Source of the DNA: PGYR01 sp041675005
Lineage (GTDB): Bacteria > Bacteroidota > Ignavibacteria > Kapaibacteriales > UBA2268
Reading direction: 5' to 3'
Assembly (NCBI GenBank): GCA_041675005.1
Contig: JBAYUQ010000030.1
Location: 1-30,578 of the forward strand
Length of the DNA stretch: 30,578 bases
Shown here piece after piece: positions 1 through 8,320 of the stretch. The position numbers and the translations under genes are program-made. How positions within the stretch are numbered: the first letter of the stretch is position 1; each line of letters starts with the position of its first letter. The notes beneath the pieces are model-generated. The model was given only the letters and a program-made list of their open reading frames with translations. It was not told the origin of the DNA and ran no database searches.

Positions 1-267
1 ACGGAATAGTGTAGAGTATAGCTTCCCACTTCCCTTCAACTCATCGTCCTTCTCCATACCATTGTAACCGTAGGTATAGTTACCGATAGCCGAATAAGCA
101 CCACCTGGTAATTCCATTCCATACGGATAGTAGTTGTTCAAATTACGAATTTCTGTGGTAAATGTCCAACTACTTATTGAAGATGTTGGGTTTTCTGGCT
201 GACAATCGGAGATTGCCCATGCCTTCGGCTTGGCAGGCACACTTCGTTCGCAATGACATTGCTTCTC
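1..267 (-). pseudogene. RHS repeat-associated core fragment, runs off left edge
   Basis: Reading the minus strand from 267 to 1 gives an open frame with no start codon. It contains NNYYPYGMELPGG followed by YGYNGMEKDDELKGSG. This is the signature of the RHS-repeat core, where YYPFGM and the (Y/F)GxNGxEKDDExKGxG block precede the DPRxGRW motif, which would lie beyond position 1. RHS proteins are large secreted or surface beta-cage proteins, often carrying toxin tips. Only about 60 core residues are visible. Upstream, roughly 180-267, the frame reads through sequence resembling a dispersed intergenic repeat and meets a stop at 268-270, so no RHS N-terminus precedes the core. It is most simply a truncated or decayed RHS remnant. 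The C-terminal part outside the window could still be intact. Confidence 0.7.
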
Positions 268-281
268 TTAGGCGGTTTGCC

Positions 282-1364
282 TTACCCTCTCTTACCTTTC
301 AGGGAGAATACGTAAGCAAGTACTTGGGCTACGGCTTTGTATAGGTTTTCTGGGACTTCCATGTCTATTTCGACATTGAAGAAAAGTGTTCGTGCTAGTG
401 GTGGGTCTTCTACTATTTGTACTCCATTTTCCTTTGCTACTTCTCTTATTCTAGCAGCTAGGAAATCGGCACCTTTGGCTACTACTCTTGGAGCACCCAT
501 ATTATTATTGTCATATTTGAGGGCAACAGCAAAGTGGGTAGGGTTTGTGATTACTACGTCTGCTTCGGCTACATTTTGTATCATCATCTTTCTGAATCTA
601 GAACGTATTAATCCTTTTAGCTTACCTTTGACATGAGGGTCACCCTCTGATTGCTTTGTTTCATCTTTTACTTCTTGCTTGGTCATCTTCATATCTTCTT
701 TGTGTTTCCATTTCTGAAACATCAAATCGCTGACAGCTATTACTATATACGCCAGACCAACTCCAAGTATTATCTTAAAACTCAAATCCGCCATTAATTC
801 GATTAAAGCAGTATAGTTTTGAAGTGGAATAGTGACTATCGATTCTAAGTCATCATATACTATCCACATAATAACAGCACCTAGTAGTATGACTTTTGCT
901 ACACTTTTTAGTAGTTCAAAAAATGACTGTGAGCTGAAAAATATCCGCTTCAAACCCGAACCTATTTTGAATATCTTCTTATAAGTCTCTGGGTCTGTCC
1001 ATTTTTTTGTGGCTACTGTAAACCCGACTTGGCTTATCTCGGCAGCAAGTATTAGGAAAAAAAAGAGTACTAAAAGTGGTAGTATAAGGGAAGCAATAAA
1101 TGTAATCAAATCAGGATACATTTTAAGAATATTGTCTTCGGTTAGCTTTATACTCCAAGCATTACGGAAAGAATAATCGAAGAATCTGATTATTTGCGGG
1201 TATATACTCGCTCCAACTACGAATAGCGACATACCACCTATGAGAACCATAACCGAAGTGGTTATATCGGTACTCTTGGAGACCTGTCCCTTTTCTTTTG
1301 CCTCATCGAGCCGCTTGGGGGTTGCGGACTCGGTTTTTTCTTGGCCTTCCTTATTCTCAGCCAT
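282..1364 (-). CDS. flhB: flagellar export switch protein FlhB
   Basis: A 360-aa membrane protein of the flagellar type III export gate, which switches substrate class from rod/hook to filament. The N-terminus has the usual charged stretch (EKTESATPKRLDEAKEKGQ). Hydrophobic segments follow at about residues 34-56, 85-110, 150-172 and 190-212. The cytoplasmic domain carries the autocleavage motif NPTH at residues 274-277, with cleavage expected between N274 and P275. Length is normal for the family. Its ATG shares one base with the fliR stop (TAATG), so the two are probably translationally coupled. It is the last gene of the fliP-fliQ-fliR-flhB operon. flhA, a frequent neighbour, does not follow; an RHS fragment does. 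Confidence 0.96.
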   Translation of the reverse strand: MAENKEGQEKTESATPKRLDEAKEKGQVSKSTDITTSVMVLIGGMSLFVVGASIYPQIIRFFDYSFRNAWSIKLTEDNILKMYPDLITFIASLILPLLVLFFFLILAAEISQVGFTVATKKWTDPETYKKIFKIGSGLKRIFFSSQSFFELLKSVAKVILLGAVIMWIVYDDLESIVTIPLQNYTALIELMADLSFKIILGVGLAYIVIAVSDLMFQKWKHKEDMKMTKQEVKDETKQSEGDPHVKGKLKGLIRSRFRKMMIQNVAEADVVITNPTHFAVALKYDNNNMGAPRVVAKGADFLAARIREVAKENGVQIVEDPPLARTLFFNVEIDMEVPENLYKAVAQVLAYVFSLKGKRG

Positions 1365-2164
1365 TAAGGTACCCTCATAGGGTTTAGGGAAATCAAGACA
1401 TCAATGAAATCACCTTGTACGACTGATAAGGCGTTTTTGCTAATCATTACGAACGCTGGTAATGACACAGTTAACATGATTAGACCTATCATTACTTTCA
1501 TCTGGAAACTCAGCACGAATACGTTAGTTTGCGGTGCTACTCTAGCTAATAGTGCTAATCCTAGGTTGGTCAGAAATAGTGCTATCAGCAGAGGTGATGC
1601 GAGTTTGACTGCAAGTATAAATATAGAAACAGCAGTACCAACTAGTATATCGAACGTCGTTTGGGTGAATACCATAGTATCGAGTGGTAGCACTTTGAAG
1701 CTATAGTATAGACCTTCGATTAGAAAATGATGCCCATTCATAATTAAAAAAAGCATTAATAATATTAGCTCATTGAACTCACCAACTAGCGTAGGTGTTG
1801 AGGCTTCTCTGTCGAATAATGCTCCTGTTTGGTAGCCCATTTCCATATCCACAAGACCACCGGCAAACCTAGCCGCAGTAAATGGGATATTGGAAACGAA
1901 ACCCAGCAGAGCTCCGACCATAAACTCTTTTATTACGAGCATTACTAGATTGAAAACATTTAGTCCAATTTCGGGTTGTTCTTGCCAAAAAGCAGAGGTT
2001 ATAATCACTGAAAGCATTAGTATTAGGAATATCTTCATCTGCGGTACTATCGCAGAGTTTTTGAAGAATGGACCAGTCGTAAAAAGGCCGCTTACACGTA
2101 CAAGTATAAGCAGACCTATGACAAACTTCCCTTCCAAATAAAATAGGGTGAGTGAATCTAACAT
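1364..2164 (-). CDS. fliR: flagellar export gate protein FliR
   Basis: A 266-aa polytopic inner-membrane protein forming part of the FliP5-FliQ4-FliR1 export gate. About six hydrophobic segments are visible. The segment around residues 98-115 (GGLVDMEMGYQTGALFD) is typical of FliR, as is the later stretch LALLARVAPQTNVF. Length matches the family. It begins 8 nt after fliQ and its stop overlaps the start of flhB, so it sits in a tight operon. The identification rests on both sequence and neighbours. Confidence 0.95.
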   Translation of the reverse strand: MLDSLTLFYLEGKFVIGLLILVRVSGLFTTGPFFKNSAIVPQMKIFLILMLSVIITSAFWQEQPEIGLNVFNLVMLVIKEFMVGALLGFVSNIPFTAARFAGGLVDMEMGYQTGALFDREASTPTLVGEFNELILLMLFLIMNGHHFLIEGLYYSFKVLPLDTMVFTQTTFDILVGTAVSIFILAVKLASPLLIALFLTNLGLALLARVAPQTNVFVLSFQMKVMIGLIMLTVSLPAFVMISKNALSVVQGDFIDVLISLNPMRVP

Positions 2165-2172
2165 AGAATCAC

Positions 2173-2442
2173 CTATGGACCCATTTTTTCTATCATTGAA
2201 AACATCTCAATAGTAAATGTCTTCATACTAGAAATCATAAATGGAAATATTAGAATAGTAACTAGGAATACTGTTATTACTTTAGGAACGAACGTTAGAG
2301 TTTGCTCAGATATAGATGTAGCCGCTTGGAAAATTGAAATGATTAATCCCACAACTAATGATACTAATAGAATAGGTCCACTTACTATCATAATATAGTA
2401 AAATGCCTTTCCTGCTATTTCTGTTACCATTTGATCAGTCAT
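2173..2442 (-). CDS. fliQ: flagellar export gate protein FliQ
   Basis: An 89-aa protein with two transmembrane helices (about residues 15-40 and 52-73), the standard size and topology of FliQ. Conserved features include ISIFQAATSISEQTLTFVPK, a loop highly characteristic of FliQ and its type III homologues. It lies 8 nt downstream of fliP and 8 nt upstream of fliR. It acts in the cytoplasmic membrane as part of the export gate. Confidence 0.95.
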   Translation of the reverse strand: MTDQMVTEIAGKAFYYIMIVSGPILLVSLVVGLIISIFQAATSISEQTLTFVPKVITVFLVTILIFPFMISSMKTFTIEMFSMIEKMGP

Positions 2443-2450
2443 TTTATCAC

Positions 2451-3236
2451 CTATTGTTGCATTATACTTTTCATTAGAGAATCTATTACCAAATACCAGC
2501 CATCGACTAGTATGAACAGCAGTATTTTTATCGGTAGCGATATTAATTGCGGAGGCAAAAGGAACATACCGAGCGACATCAATATACTGGCTATTATCAT
2601 ATCGAGGACTAAGAAAGGAATGAATAGTAAGAACCCTATTTGGAACGCAGTCTTTAGTTCGCTAATTGCGAATGCTGGGATAACACTCCAAGTGGAAACT
2701 TCCGAAATATCATTTGGTTTGTTTTTACCACTAAGCTTTATAAATAAACCTAGGTCAGCTTCTCTAGTATGCTTTAGCATGAAATTTCTGAATGGCAATA
2801 TAACGGCATCTAATGCCTCATCCTGAGTTATTTGGTCACTCATATAGGGTTGTATTCCCTTCTCGTTTGCCTCGTCCAAGACTGGCTGCATAACGAAGAA
2901 CGTGAGGAATAGAGCCAAGCCAGTTAGTAGCTGATTCGGAGGTTGCGAGTGAGTACCCAATGCCTGCTTCAGAAAACTGAACACGACAATTATCCGGGTA
3001 AAACAGGTCATCATTATAAGAATGGAAGGAGCCAATGCTAATACTGTGATTACACCAAGTATTTGCAAAGTTAAGACTAAATCATTCTTGTCATTGGAAC
3101 CGTCAACGCTAACTGAAAGTTTGGGTAGTGATATACCCTGCGGTTGTTGTTGTTGTGCGGATGCTTTCTCTACCATAGTGGTTGAGAGCAAGAAAAATAC
3201 CGCAATGGCAATTATATATCGAAAAAAATAGTTCAT
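2451..3236 (-). CDS. fliP: flagellar export gate protein FliP
   Basis: A 261-aa protein with a cleavable-type signal peptide (about residues 1-27, ending ASAQ), as usual for FliP. The core contains ILIMMTCFTRIIVVFSFLKQ, PPNQLLTGLALFLTFFVMQP and, near the end, a segment with GMFLLPPQLISLPIKI, all diagnostic for the family. Four membrane segments follow the periplasmic part. It is the first gene of the operon: the next upstream gene on the same strand ends in a terminator about 50-80 nt before it. The ATG is preceded by CAGG. FliP oligomerises with FliQ and FliR to form the protein-conducting gate. Confidence 0.96.
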   Translation of the reverse strand: MNYFFRYIIAIAVFFLLSTTMVEKASAQQQQPQGISLPKLSVSVDGSNDKNDLVLTLQILGVITVLALAPSILIMMTCFTRIIVVFSFLKQALGTHSQPPNQLLTGLALFLTFFVMQPVLDEANEKGIQPYMSDQITQDEALDAVILPFRNFMLKHTREADLGLFIKLSGKNKPNDISEVSTWSVIPAFAISELKTAFQIGFLLFIPFLVLDMIIASILMSLGMFLLPPQLISLPIKILLFILVDGWYLVIDSLMKSIMQQ

Positions 3237-3281
3237 CCTGAATATTAGCTTCCTTTGTTATAAAGGATACAATTGATGTGC

Positions 3282-3313
3282 CAAATAAAAAAAGCCCCGA
3301 TAAACAGGGCTTC
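3282..3313 (-). terminator. intrinsic terminator after the cohesin/dockerin gene
   Basis: On the minus strand a stem AAGCCC/GGGCTT with a short loop is followed by a run of Ts (complement of the A-run around 3286-3293). It lies about 60 nt past the stop of the gene at 3371-4789 and separates it from the fliP operon. Confidence 0.75.
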
Positions 3314-3370
3314 TTACGGTATTATTCCTTTCTGTGCTGCATTAGCTTTTAGCTTATTGCACAATATTAA

Positions 3371-4789
3371 TCATTTTAGGATTTGTATTGTCTTTATACA
3401 TACTTTATCATTTTCGATTAATAATAGATACGTACCAGATTCCAAATCATTTTGAAAATTGTATGTTTTAGATTTTTTATTTGACTGCTTTACTAATCTA
3501 CCGTTTATATTATAAAGCATTACTTCATTAGCTAATTGAGGGATAGTTATATGTATGTCACTATTATCTATTGAAACGTCTATATCATCTATATCTGCTG
3601 CATCTACACCAGTAGTTATACTAGCAGGGATTAATCTGTTTTCATTGTTCAGAATTGTAGCTTTTTCTATTATTATCGGCTTAGTTAATTCCACATCACT
3701 TTCTACAAGCAGATATGCTATAATTCCAGATTTGTTTATCTGAAAGTTCCTTTCGAAACTACCGATAGTAAACTCTAATTTATCATCATTGATAGTCTTA
3801 ATAATGTGAGCATCAGTTCCTTCAAATAAATCACCAGCAATTACTGATTTGATACTGAGTCCACTTGGCAAAATTGCTTTCGCTGTCATAGCTCTATAGC
3901 CATTATTAACTGAGCTAAAAATAGGAATTTTTCTGTATTTTGACTCATCTATGAATTCTGTTAGACCTGATTCTGTATTCTCGCCTGATAGCCCAGTTCC
4001 CTCATTATGAGTTTTGCTATCATTGTGAAATACAACCATTCCGTCTGCTACTGTAATGACACCATCTCCATCGCAATCAGCAAAAGTCGCATCAGCATTA
4101 TCCCAGACTAATACTTTCTGTCCAGTCCACATTATTGTAGAGTTCTTACGTTTGAAAGTTCTTCCATCATTTTGGATAGAATTCCCTTCGAAATAAAGAC
4201 CTATCTGATTGTAATCTCTAGTATCTACTAAGCCATCATTGTTACTATCACCAGGCCATACATTGATAAAACTATGTATATTAAGTTCCAATGGTTCACT
4301 TGATATTTCAACATTTGTTTGGCTACTTTCAATGAATGCAGTTGCATAGAAATTCACAAAAGTGAATATAAGGGCTTCCCTATTAGGTATATCATTAGAT
4401 ACAGCAAATTCGAGGTGGAGTATTTTAGGGTTGTCAAAGTCATTTTCACCGACAGTAGTACCTGAAAAAATACCAACGTTCATAAACTTGTCGCCAGTAC
4501 CGGGTATTAATTTTGGATTGGTAATATAAACTGTACCATTATCGCCAAAATCACCGATTTTATATCCAGAAAAGTGGACATAATCACCAAAATTCCATTG
4601 CAATTGGAACGAAGCACTATTCACATTCTCTATTTCATCTATGTAAATATCAATTCCAAATTTGAAATTAGCTGTTACATGTCCGTATCTAGCAGTATCC
4701 ACATCGGTTCTCTCTATTCTAAGAGTTTGCGAAGTAGCAGAAATCGTAATAACTGCTAGAGCAATTATATATAGTATTAGTTTTTTCAT
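3371..4789 (-). CDS. secreted cohesin-like/dockerin protein with T9SS sorting domain
   Basis: A 472-aa protein with a signal peptide (about 1-20). Residues about 24-170 form a beta-rich region resembling a cohesin domain (VNSASFQLQWN, then a hydrophobic strand ILHLEFAV). At 177-192 WPGDSNNDGLVDTRDYN, and at 236-250 an ADCDGDGVITVADG loop, give the two calcium-binding loops of a type I dockerin, separated by about 40 residues. A second beta-region follows (about 285-385), perhaps another cohesin-like fold. The last about 70 residues end in the T9SS type A pattern (LYNINGRLVKQ then GTYLLLIENDKVCIKTIQILK). It is probably exported across the outer membrane and attached to the cell surface. Substrate and partners are unknown. 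It is transcribed alone, divergent from the TonB receptor gene. The domain calls are from motifs; the cohesin assignment is the less certain one. Confidence 0.8.
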   Translation of the reverse strand: MKKLILYIIALAVITISATSQTLRIERTDVDTARYGHVTANFKFGIDIYIDEIENVNSASFQLQWNFGDYVHFSGYKIGDFGDNGTVYITNPKLIPGTGDKFMNVGIFSGTTVGENDFDNPKILHLEFAVSNDIPNREALIFTFVNFYATAFIESSQTNVEISSEPLELNIHSFINVWPGDSNNDGLVDTRDYNQIGLYFEGNSIQNDGRTFKRKNSTIMWTGQKVLVWDNADATFADCDGDGVITVADGMVVFHNDSKTHNEGTGLSGENTESGLTEFIDESKYRKIPIFSSVNNGYRAMTAKAILPSGLSIKSVIAGDLFEGTDAHIIKTINDDKLEFTIGSFERNFQINKSGIIAYLLVESDVELTKPIIIEKATILNNENRLIPASITTGVDAADIDDIDVSIDNSDIHITIPQLANEVMLYNINGRLVKQSNKKSKTYNFQNDLESGTYLLLIENDKVCIKTIQILK

Positions 4790-4953
4790 ACTTATGTGCT
4801 ATCAAGACTTGTGCCAAATGACTTTAATAGATAATTGGGAGTTGTTTATATATTATATAAAAAATTTTAATAGTTAAAATTGATTGATATATAAACCAAA
4901 ATCAATAGCATACCGTCAAAGGGTAAAAATATAATCAACAAATAAAGAGATCG

Positions 4954-7320
4954 ATGAAACGAATAATACTTTTATCTTTTTTGATACCATTTATGAGTCT
5001 ATTCTCGCAAGAGGAATTTACACTCAGCGGTTATGTAAAAGATAAATCATCAGGGGAGAGCTTAATAGGTGCTACTATTAGCATCAAAGAGACAAAATTC
5101 GGAGCCGTGACTAATGCTTACGGATTTTACTCGCTTACCATTCCAAAGGGCAAATACACTGCAATCGCATCATATATCGGATATGAGAAATTAGAAAAAA
5201 CAATCAATTTGAATAAAGACACAAAGATCAATCTTGAGCTAGGTACTTCTGATTTATTATCTGATGAAGTATTAGTAACTGCACAGAAAGCGAATAACAA
5301 CGTTACTTCTATAGAGATGAGTACGATAGAGCTTAGTGCTCAAACACTTACACGTATGCCTGCTCTTTTGGGTGAAACTGATGTTGTAAAATCAATACAG
5401 TTATTACCAGGTATTGGCTCCGTAGGAGAAGGTTCTACAGGTTTCAATGTGAGAGGTGGTGGTATAGACCAAAACCTTGTCCTTCTCGATGAAGCTCCAG
5501 TTTACAACTCCTCGCATTTATTCGGATTCTTCTCTGTATTCAATCCTGATGCTGTGAAAGATGTTAAGCTAGTAAAAGGTGGTATTCCATCTGCTTATGG
5601 TGGACGTTTGTCATCCATACTAGATGTAAGATTGAAAGAGGGGAATAGTAGAAAGTTCAACATAGATGGTGGTGTTGGAGCTATATTTAGTCGATTGGCT
5701 ATCGAAGGTCCAATCATAGAGGACAAATTATCTTTCCTAGTGGCTGCTCGTAGATCTTATGTAGATGTATTAGCAAAACCATTCTTAGATGAAGGTTTGA
5801 AAGATAGTAAATTCTATTTCTATGATTTGACTGCCAAGACGAACTGGAAAGTAGATGAGAATAACACAGTATTCGCATCTGGTTATTTCGGTAGAGATGT
5901 ATTCGGTGCTGGGTTTGGATTCGATTGGGGAAGTGAGACTTTCACTACTAGATGGAATCACCTATTCAGTGATAAACTATTTTCTAACCTAACATATTAC
6001 TATAGTAACTATGACTACAAATTGCAATTTGGTGAAGATGATATAGATGTTTTCAAGTGGCAAGCGAACATAGTAACACAATCAGTGAAATACGATTTGA
6101 ACTATTTCTTCACCCCGAAAAACAATATTGATTTTGGAATTGAAGCTATACACTATAACTTTACACCCGGCAATGCTGAAGGCATTAGTGATGGTATTTC
6201 GGTACCGATTAGCCTAGATAATCAATTTGCAGGACAACTAGCAGCTTATGTAGGTCAAGAGTTAGAAGCTACTGATGATTTGTCGTTTAAGTATGGGTTA
6301 CGAGGTTCGTATTATACTTATATGGGGCCTGGTACTGCTTATTATTACGGAGATACAACGATAGGAATCTCAAAACCACTAATAAGAGAAGAGAAATTCG
6401 CTGATTATGCTAATATTGCGGATTATTTTAATTTAGAGCCTAGGTTCTCAGTTAAATATCAACTAAACAAAGAAAGCTCGCTAAAAGCAAGTTATAACCG
6501 AATGGCACAATATGTCCATCTCGTTTCTAATACTGCGGCTTCTTCGCCTTTGGATGTATGGACTCCAACTACTAATAATATCAAACCAGAACTTGCAGAC
6601 CAAGTAGCATTGGGTTACTTCAAGAACTTCGATGATAACATGTGGGAGACTTCGGTAGAAGTATATTATAAGGATATGAAAAACCAGATTGAGTATATAA
6701 GCGGTGCCGATTTATTACTCAATGAAAATCTAGAAGCCGACTTTCTGAATGGTGATGGTAGAGCTTATGGTGCTGAATTTTATATAAAGAAGAACAGTGG
6801 CGACCTAACGGGTTGGATTAGTTATACATTAGCAAGAACAGAAAGACAAGTAGAAGGTATCAACAGAGGCGATTGGTTCCCAGCTAGATTCAACAGAACT
6901 CATAACTTGAGTATAGTTGCATTCTACGACTTATCTAAAACATGGAGTTTGTCGGCTAATTTCATCCTTTCATCAGGTACACCGGCTACTTTCCCGACTA
7001 ATAGATTTGAATTACAAGAATATTATATTCCACATAATTCCAATGATTCAAGAAATAATTACGTAATACCAATGACTCATAGATTGGATTTATCTCTAAC
7101 TTATGACCCAGAAGATGAGTCTGGCGATTGGTGGACTGGCAAATGGGTGTTCTCGATTTATAACGTATATAATAGAAAGAACCCTTACTCTGTTTACTTC
7201 CGTAACAATGAAGACAATCCGAGGGTAACTGAAGCAGTTAGGTTTGCGGTGTTTGGCTCGATAGTTCCGGCTATCTCTTATAATTTCAATTTTGATGTAG
7301 ATAAACTAATAAACGACTAA
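4954..7320 (+). CDS. TonB-dependent outer-membrane receptor with carboxypeptidase-regulatory-like N-domain
   Basis: A 788-aa protein. A signal peptide (about 1-18) is followed by a CarboxypepD_reg-like beta-sandwich (about 22-95: LSGYVKDKSSGESLIGATI, then YGFYSLTIPKGKY). A plug domain follows at about 110-235, with FNVRGGGIDQNLVLLDEAPVY and VKLVKGGIPSAYGGRLSSI. The rest is a beta-barrel of about 530 residues ending in an aromatic-rich strand. No SusC-specific signature is obvious. It imports an unidentified ligand across the outer membrane using TonB energy. The downstream DUF4249 lipoprotein starts one base after the stop, so the two form an operon, a common pairing in Bacteroidota. The ATG is preceded by the weak ribosome-binding site AAAGAG. 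Confidence 0.93.
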   Translation: MKRIILLSFLIPFMSLFSQEEFTLSGYVKDKSSGESLIGATISIKETKFGAVTNAYGFYSLTIPKGKYTAIASYIGYEKLEKTINLNKDTKINLELGTSDLLSDEVLVTAQKANNNVTSIEMSTIELSAQTLTRMPALLGETDVVKSIQLLPGIGSVGEGSTGFNVRGGGIDQNLVLLDEAPVYNSSHLFGFFSVFNPDAVKDVKLVKGGIPSAYGGRLSSILDVRLKEGNSRKFNIDGGVGAIFSRLAIEGPIIEDKLSFLVAARRSYVDVLAKPFLDEGLKDSKFYFYDLTAKTNWKVDENNTVFASGYFGRDVFGAGFGFDWGSETFTTRWNHLFSDKLFSNLTYYYSNYDYKLQFGEDDIDVFKWQANIVTQSVKYDLNYFFTPKNNIDFGIEAIHYNFTPGNAEGISDGISVPISLDNQFAGQLAAYVGQELEATDDLSFKYGLRGSYYTYMGPGTAYYYGDTTIGISKPLIREEKFADYANIADYFNLEPRFSVKYQLNKESSLKASYNRMAQYVHLVSNTAASSPLDVWTPTTNNIKPELADQVALGYFKNFDDNMWETSVEVYYKDMKNQIEYISGADLLLNENLEADFLNGDGRAYGAEFYIKKNSGDLTGWISYTLARTERQVEGINRGDWFPARFNRTHNLSIVAFYDLSKTWSLSANFILSSGTPATFPTNRFELQEYYIPHNSNDSRNNYVIPMTHRLDLSLTYDPEDESGDWWTGKWVFSIYNVYNRKNPYSVYFRNNEDNPRVTEAVRFAVFGSIVPAISYNFNFDVDKLIND

Positions 7321-7321
7321 T

Positions 7322-8233
7322 ATGAAAAAATTAATATTAATACTATTTTCAGCCATGCTATTCGCTTCTTGTGAAGATGTGATAGATGTAGATCTGAATG
7401 ACGGGAAGCCACAATTAACAGTCGATGCTATACTTACCAATATGGATAAACCACAATATGTGCGATTGACTTTATCGGGCGAGTATTTCGATGCGGCTTC
7501 TGTAACTCCTATTACGAACGCTTTGGTAGAGTTGACAGATAGCGACGGCAATAATTATACTTTCAAAACACCTGATACAGATGGCAAATATGAACTAGAT
7601 TCATCATTGAGCAATTTGGTAGTGGGAAGAGAGTATTACCTAAAAGTAACTTATAACAATGAAGTATTCACCTCCAAAAGTACAGTAAGACAAGTCCCAG
7701 CAATAGATTCTATAACTTGGAAGCGTGAGAAATTGCCATTTGGTGATGTTGATTCTATATGGGCAGTCCAATTTTGGGCATACGACAGCCCAGGACTAGG
7801 TGATGCTTATTGGGTAAGGGGAACTAGAAATGGTGAACTGAATAAGTTATCTACTAGGCTAACTGTAGCTTATGATGGCTCTACTGGTAGAGGTTCTAAG
7901 ACTGATAATATTCCTTTTATACTACCTATTCGCGGGTCTATATCACCGGGAGGAAGTTTTGCAGGACCACCAGATGGACAAGAATTCGCCGAAGTTGGCG
8001 AGAAAGTTGGTGTTCAACTATATAGTATCTCACAGGACTTTGCTGAGTTTCTAACCATACTAGAAGATCAATTGAATAATGGTGGACTATTTGCAAAGCC
8101 ACCGACTAATCTGCCTACTAATATTACGAATCAGAACAGCAACGGCAGCAAAGCACTAGGTTGGTTCGAGGTTTCTAATGTTTCCACTGATTCTGGCGTG
8201 ATAAGCTGGGAAAGAGGGAATAATAGGAAGTAA
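7322..8233 (+). CDS. DUF4249-family lipoprotein
   Basis: A 303-aa protein with a lipoprotein signal peptide; the lipobox is LFASC with Cys at about residue 17. The mature N-terminus EDVIDVDLNDGKPQLTVDA, followed by a strand-rich region (NALVELTDSDGNNYTF, VGREYYLKVTY), is the pattern of the DUF4249 family, found beside TonB-dependent receptors in Bacteroidota. The C-terminal half includes GSKALGWFEVSNV, where a family member typically has G(x)F(x)AS. Function is unproven; by position it is probably an outer-membrane partner of the receptor at 4954-7320. It starts one base after the receptor stop and is followed by a strong terminator. Confidence 0.85.
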   Translation: MKKLILILFSAMLFASCEDVIDVDLNDGKPQLTVDAILTNMDKPQYVRLTLSGEYFDAASVTPITNALVELTDSDGNNYTFKTPDTDGKYELDSSLSNLVVGREYYLKVTYNNEVFTSKSTVRQVPAIDSITWKREKLPFGDVDSIWAVQFWAYDSPGLGDAYWVRGTRNGELNKLSTRLTVAYDGSTGRGSKTDNIPFILPIRGSISPGGSFAGPPDGQEFAEVGEKVGVQLYSISQDFAEFLTILEDQLNNGGLFAKPPTNLPTNITNQNSNGSKALGWFEVSNVSTDSGVISWERGNNRK

Positions 8234-8253
8234 GAGAAAGCAAAGATAAAAAG

Positions 8254-8294
8254 AAAAAGCCGCTCAACATATTGCTATGCTGAGCGGCTTTTTT
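8254..8294. terminator. bidirectional intrinsic terminator
   Basis: A long stem AAAAAGCCGCTCA/TGAGCGGCTTTTT (8254-8266 with 8281-8293) encloses a second short stem CATA/TATG. It has T-runs on both strands, so it ends the + strand TonB/DUF4249 operon and the convergent gene at 8321-10585. Confidence 0.9.
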
Positions 8295-8320
8295 GATGTG
8301 AATTTGTCTTTAGAAAAGAC

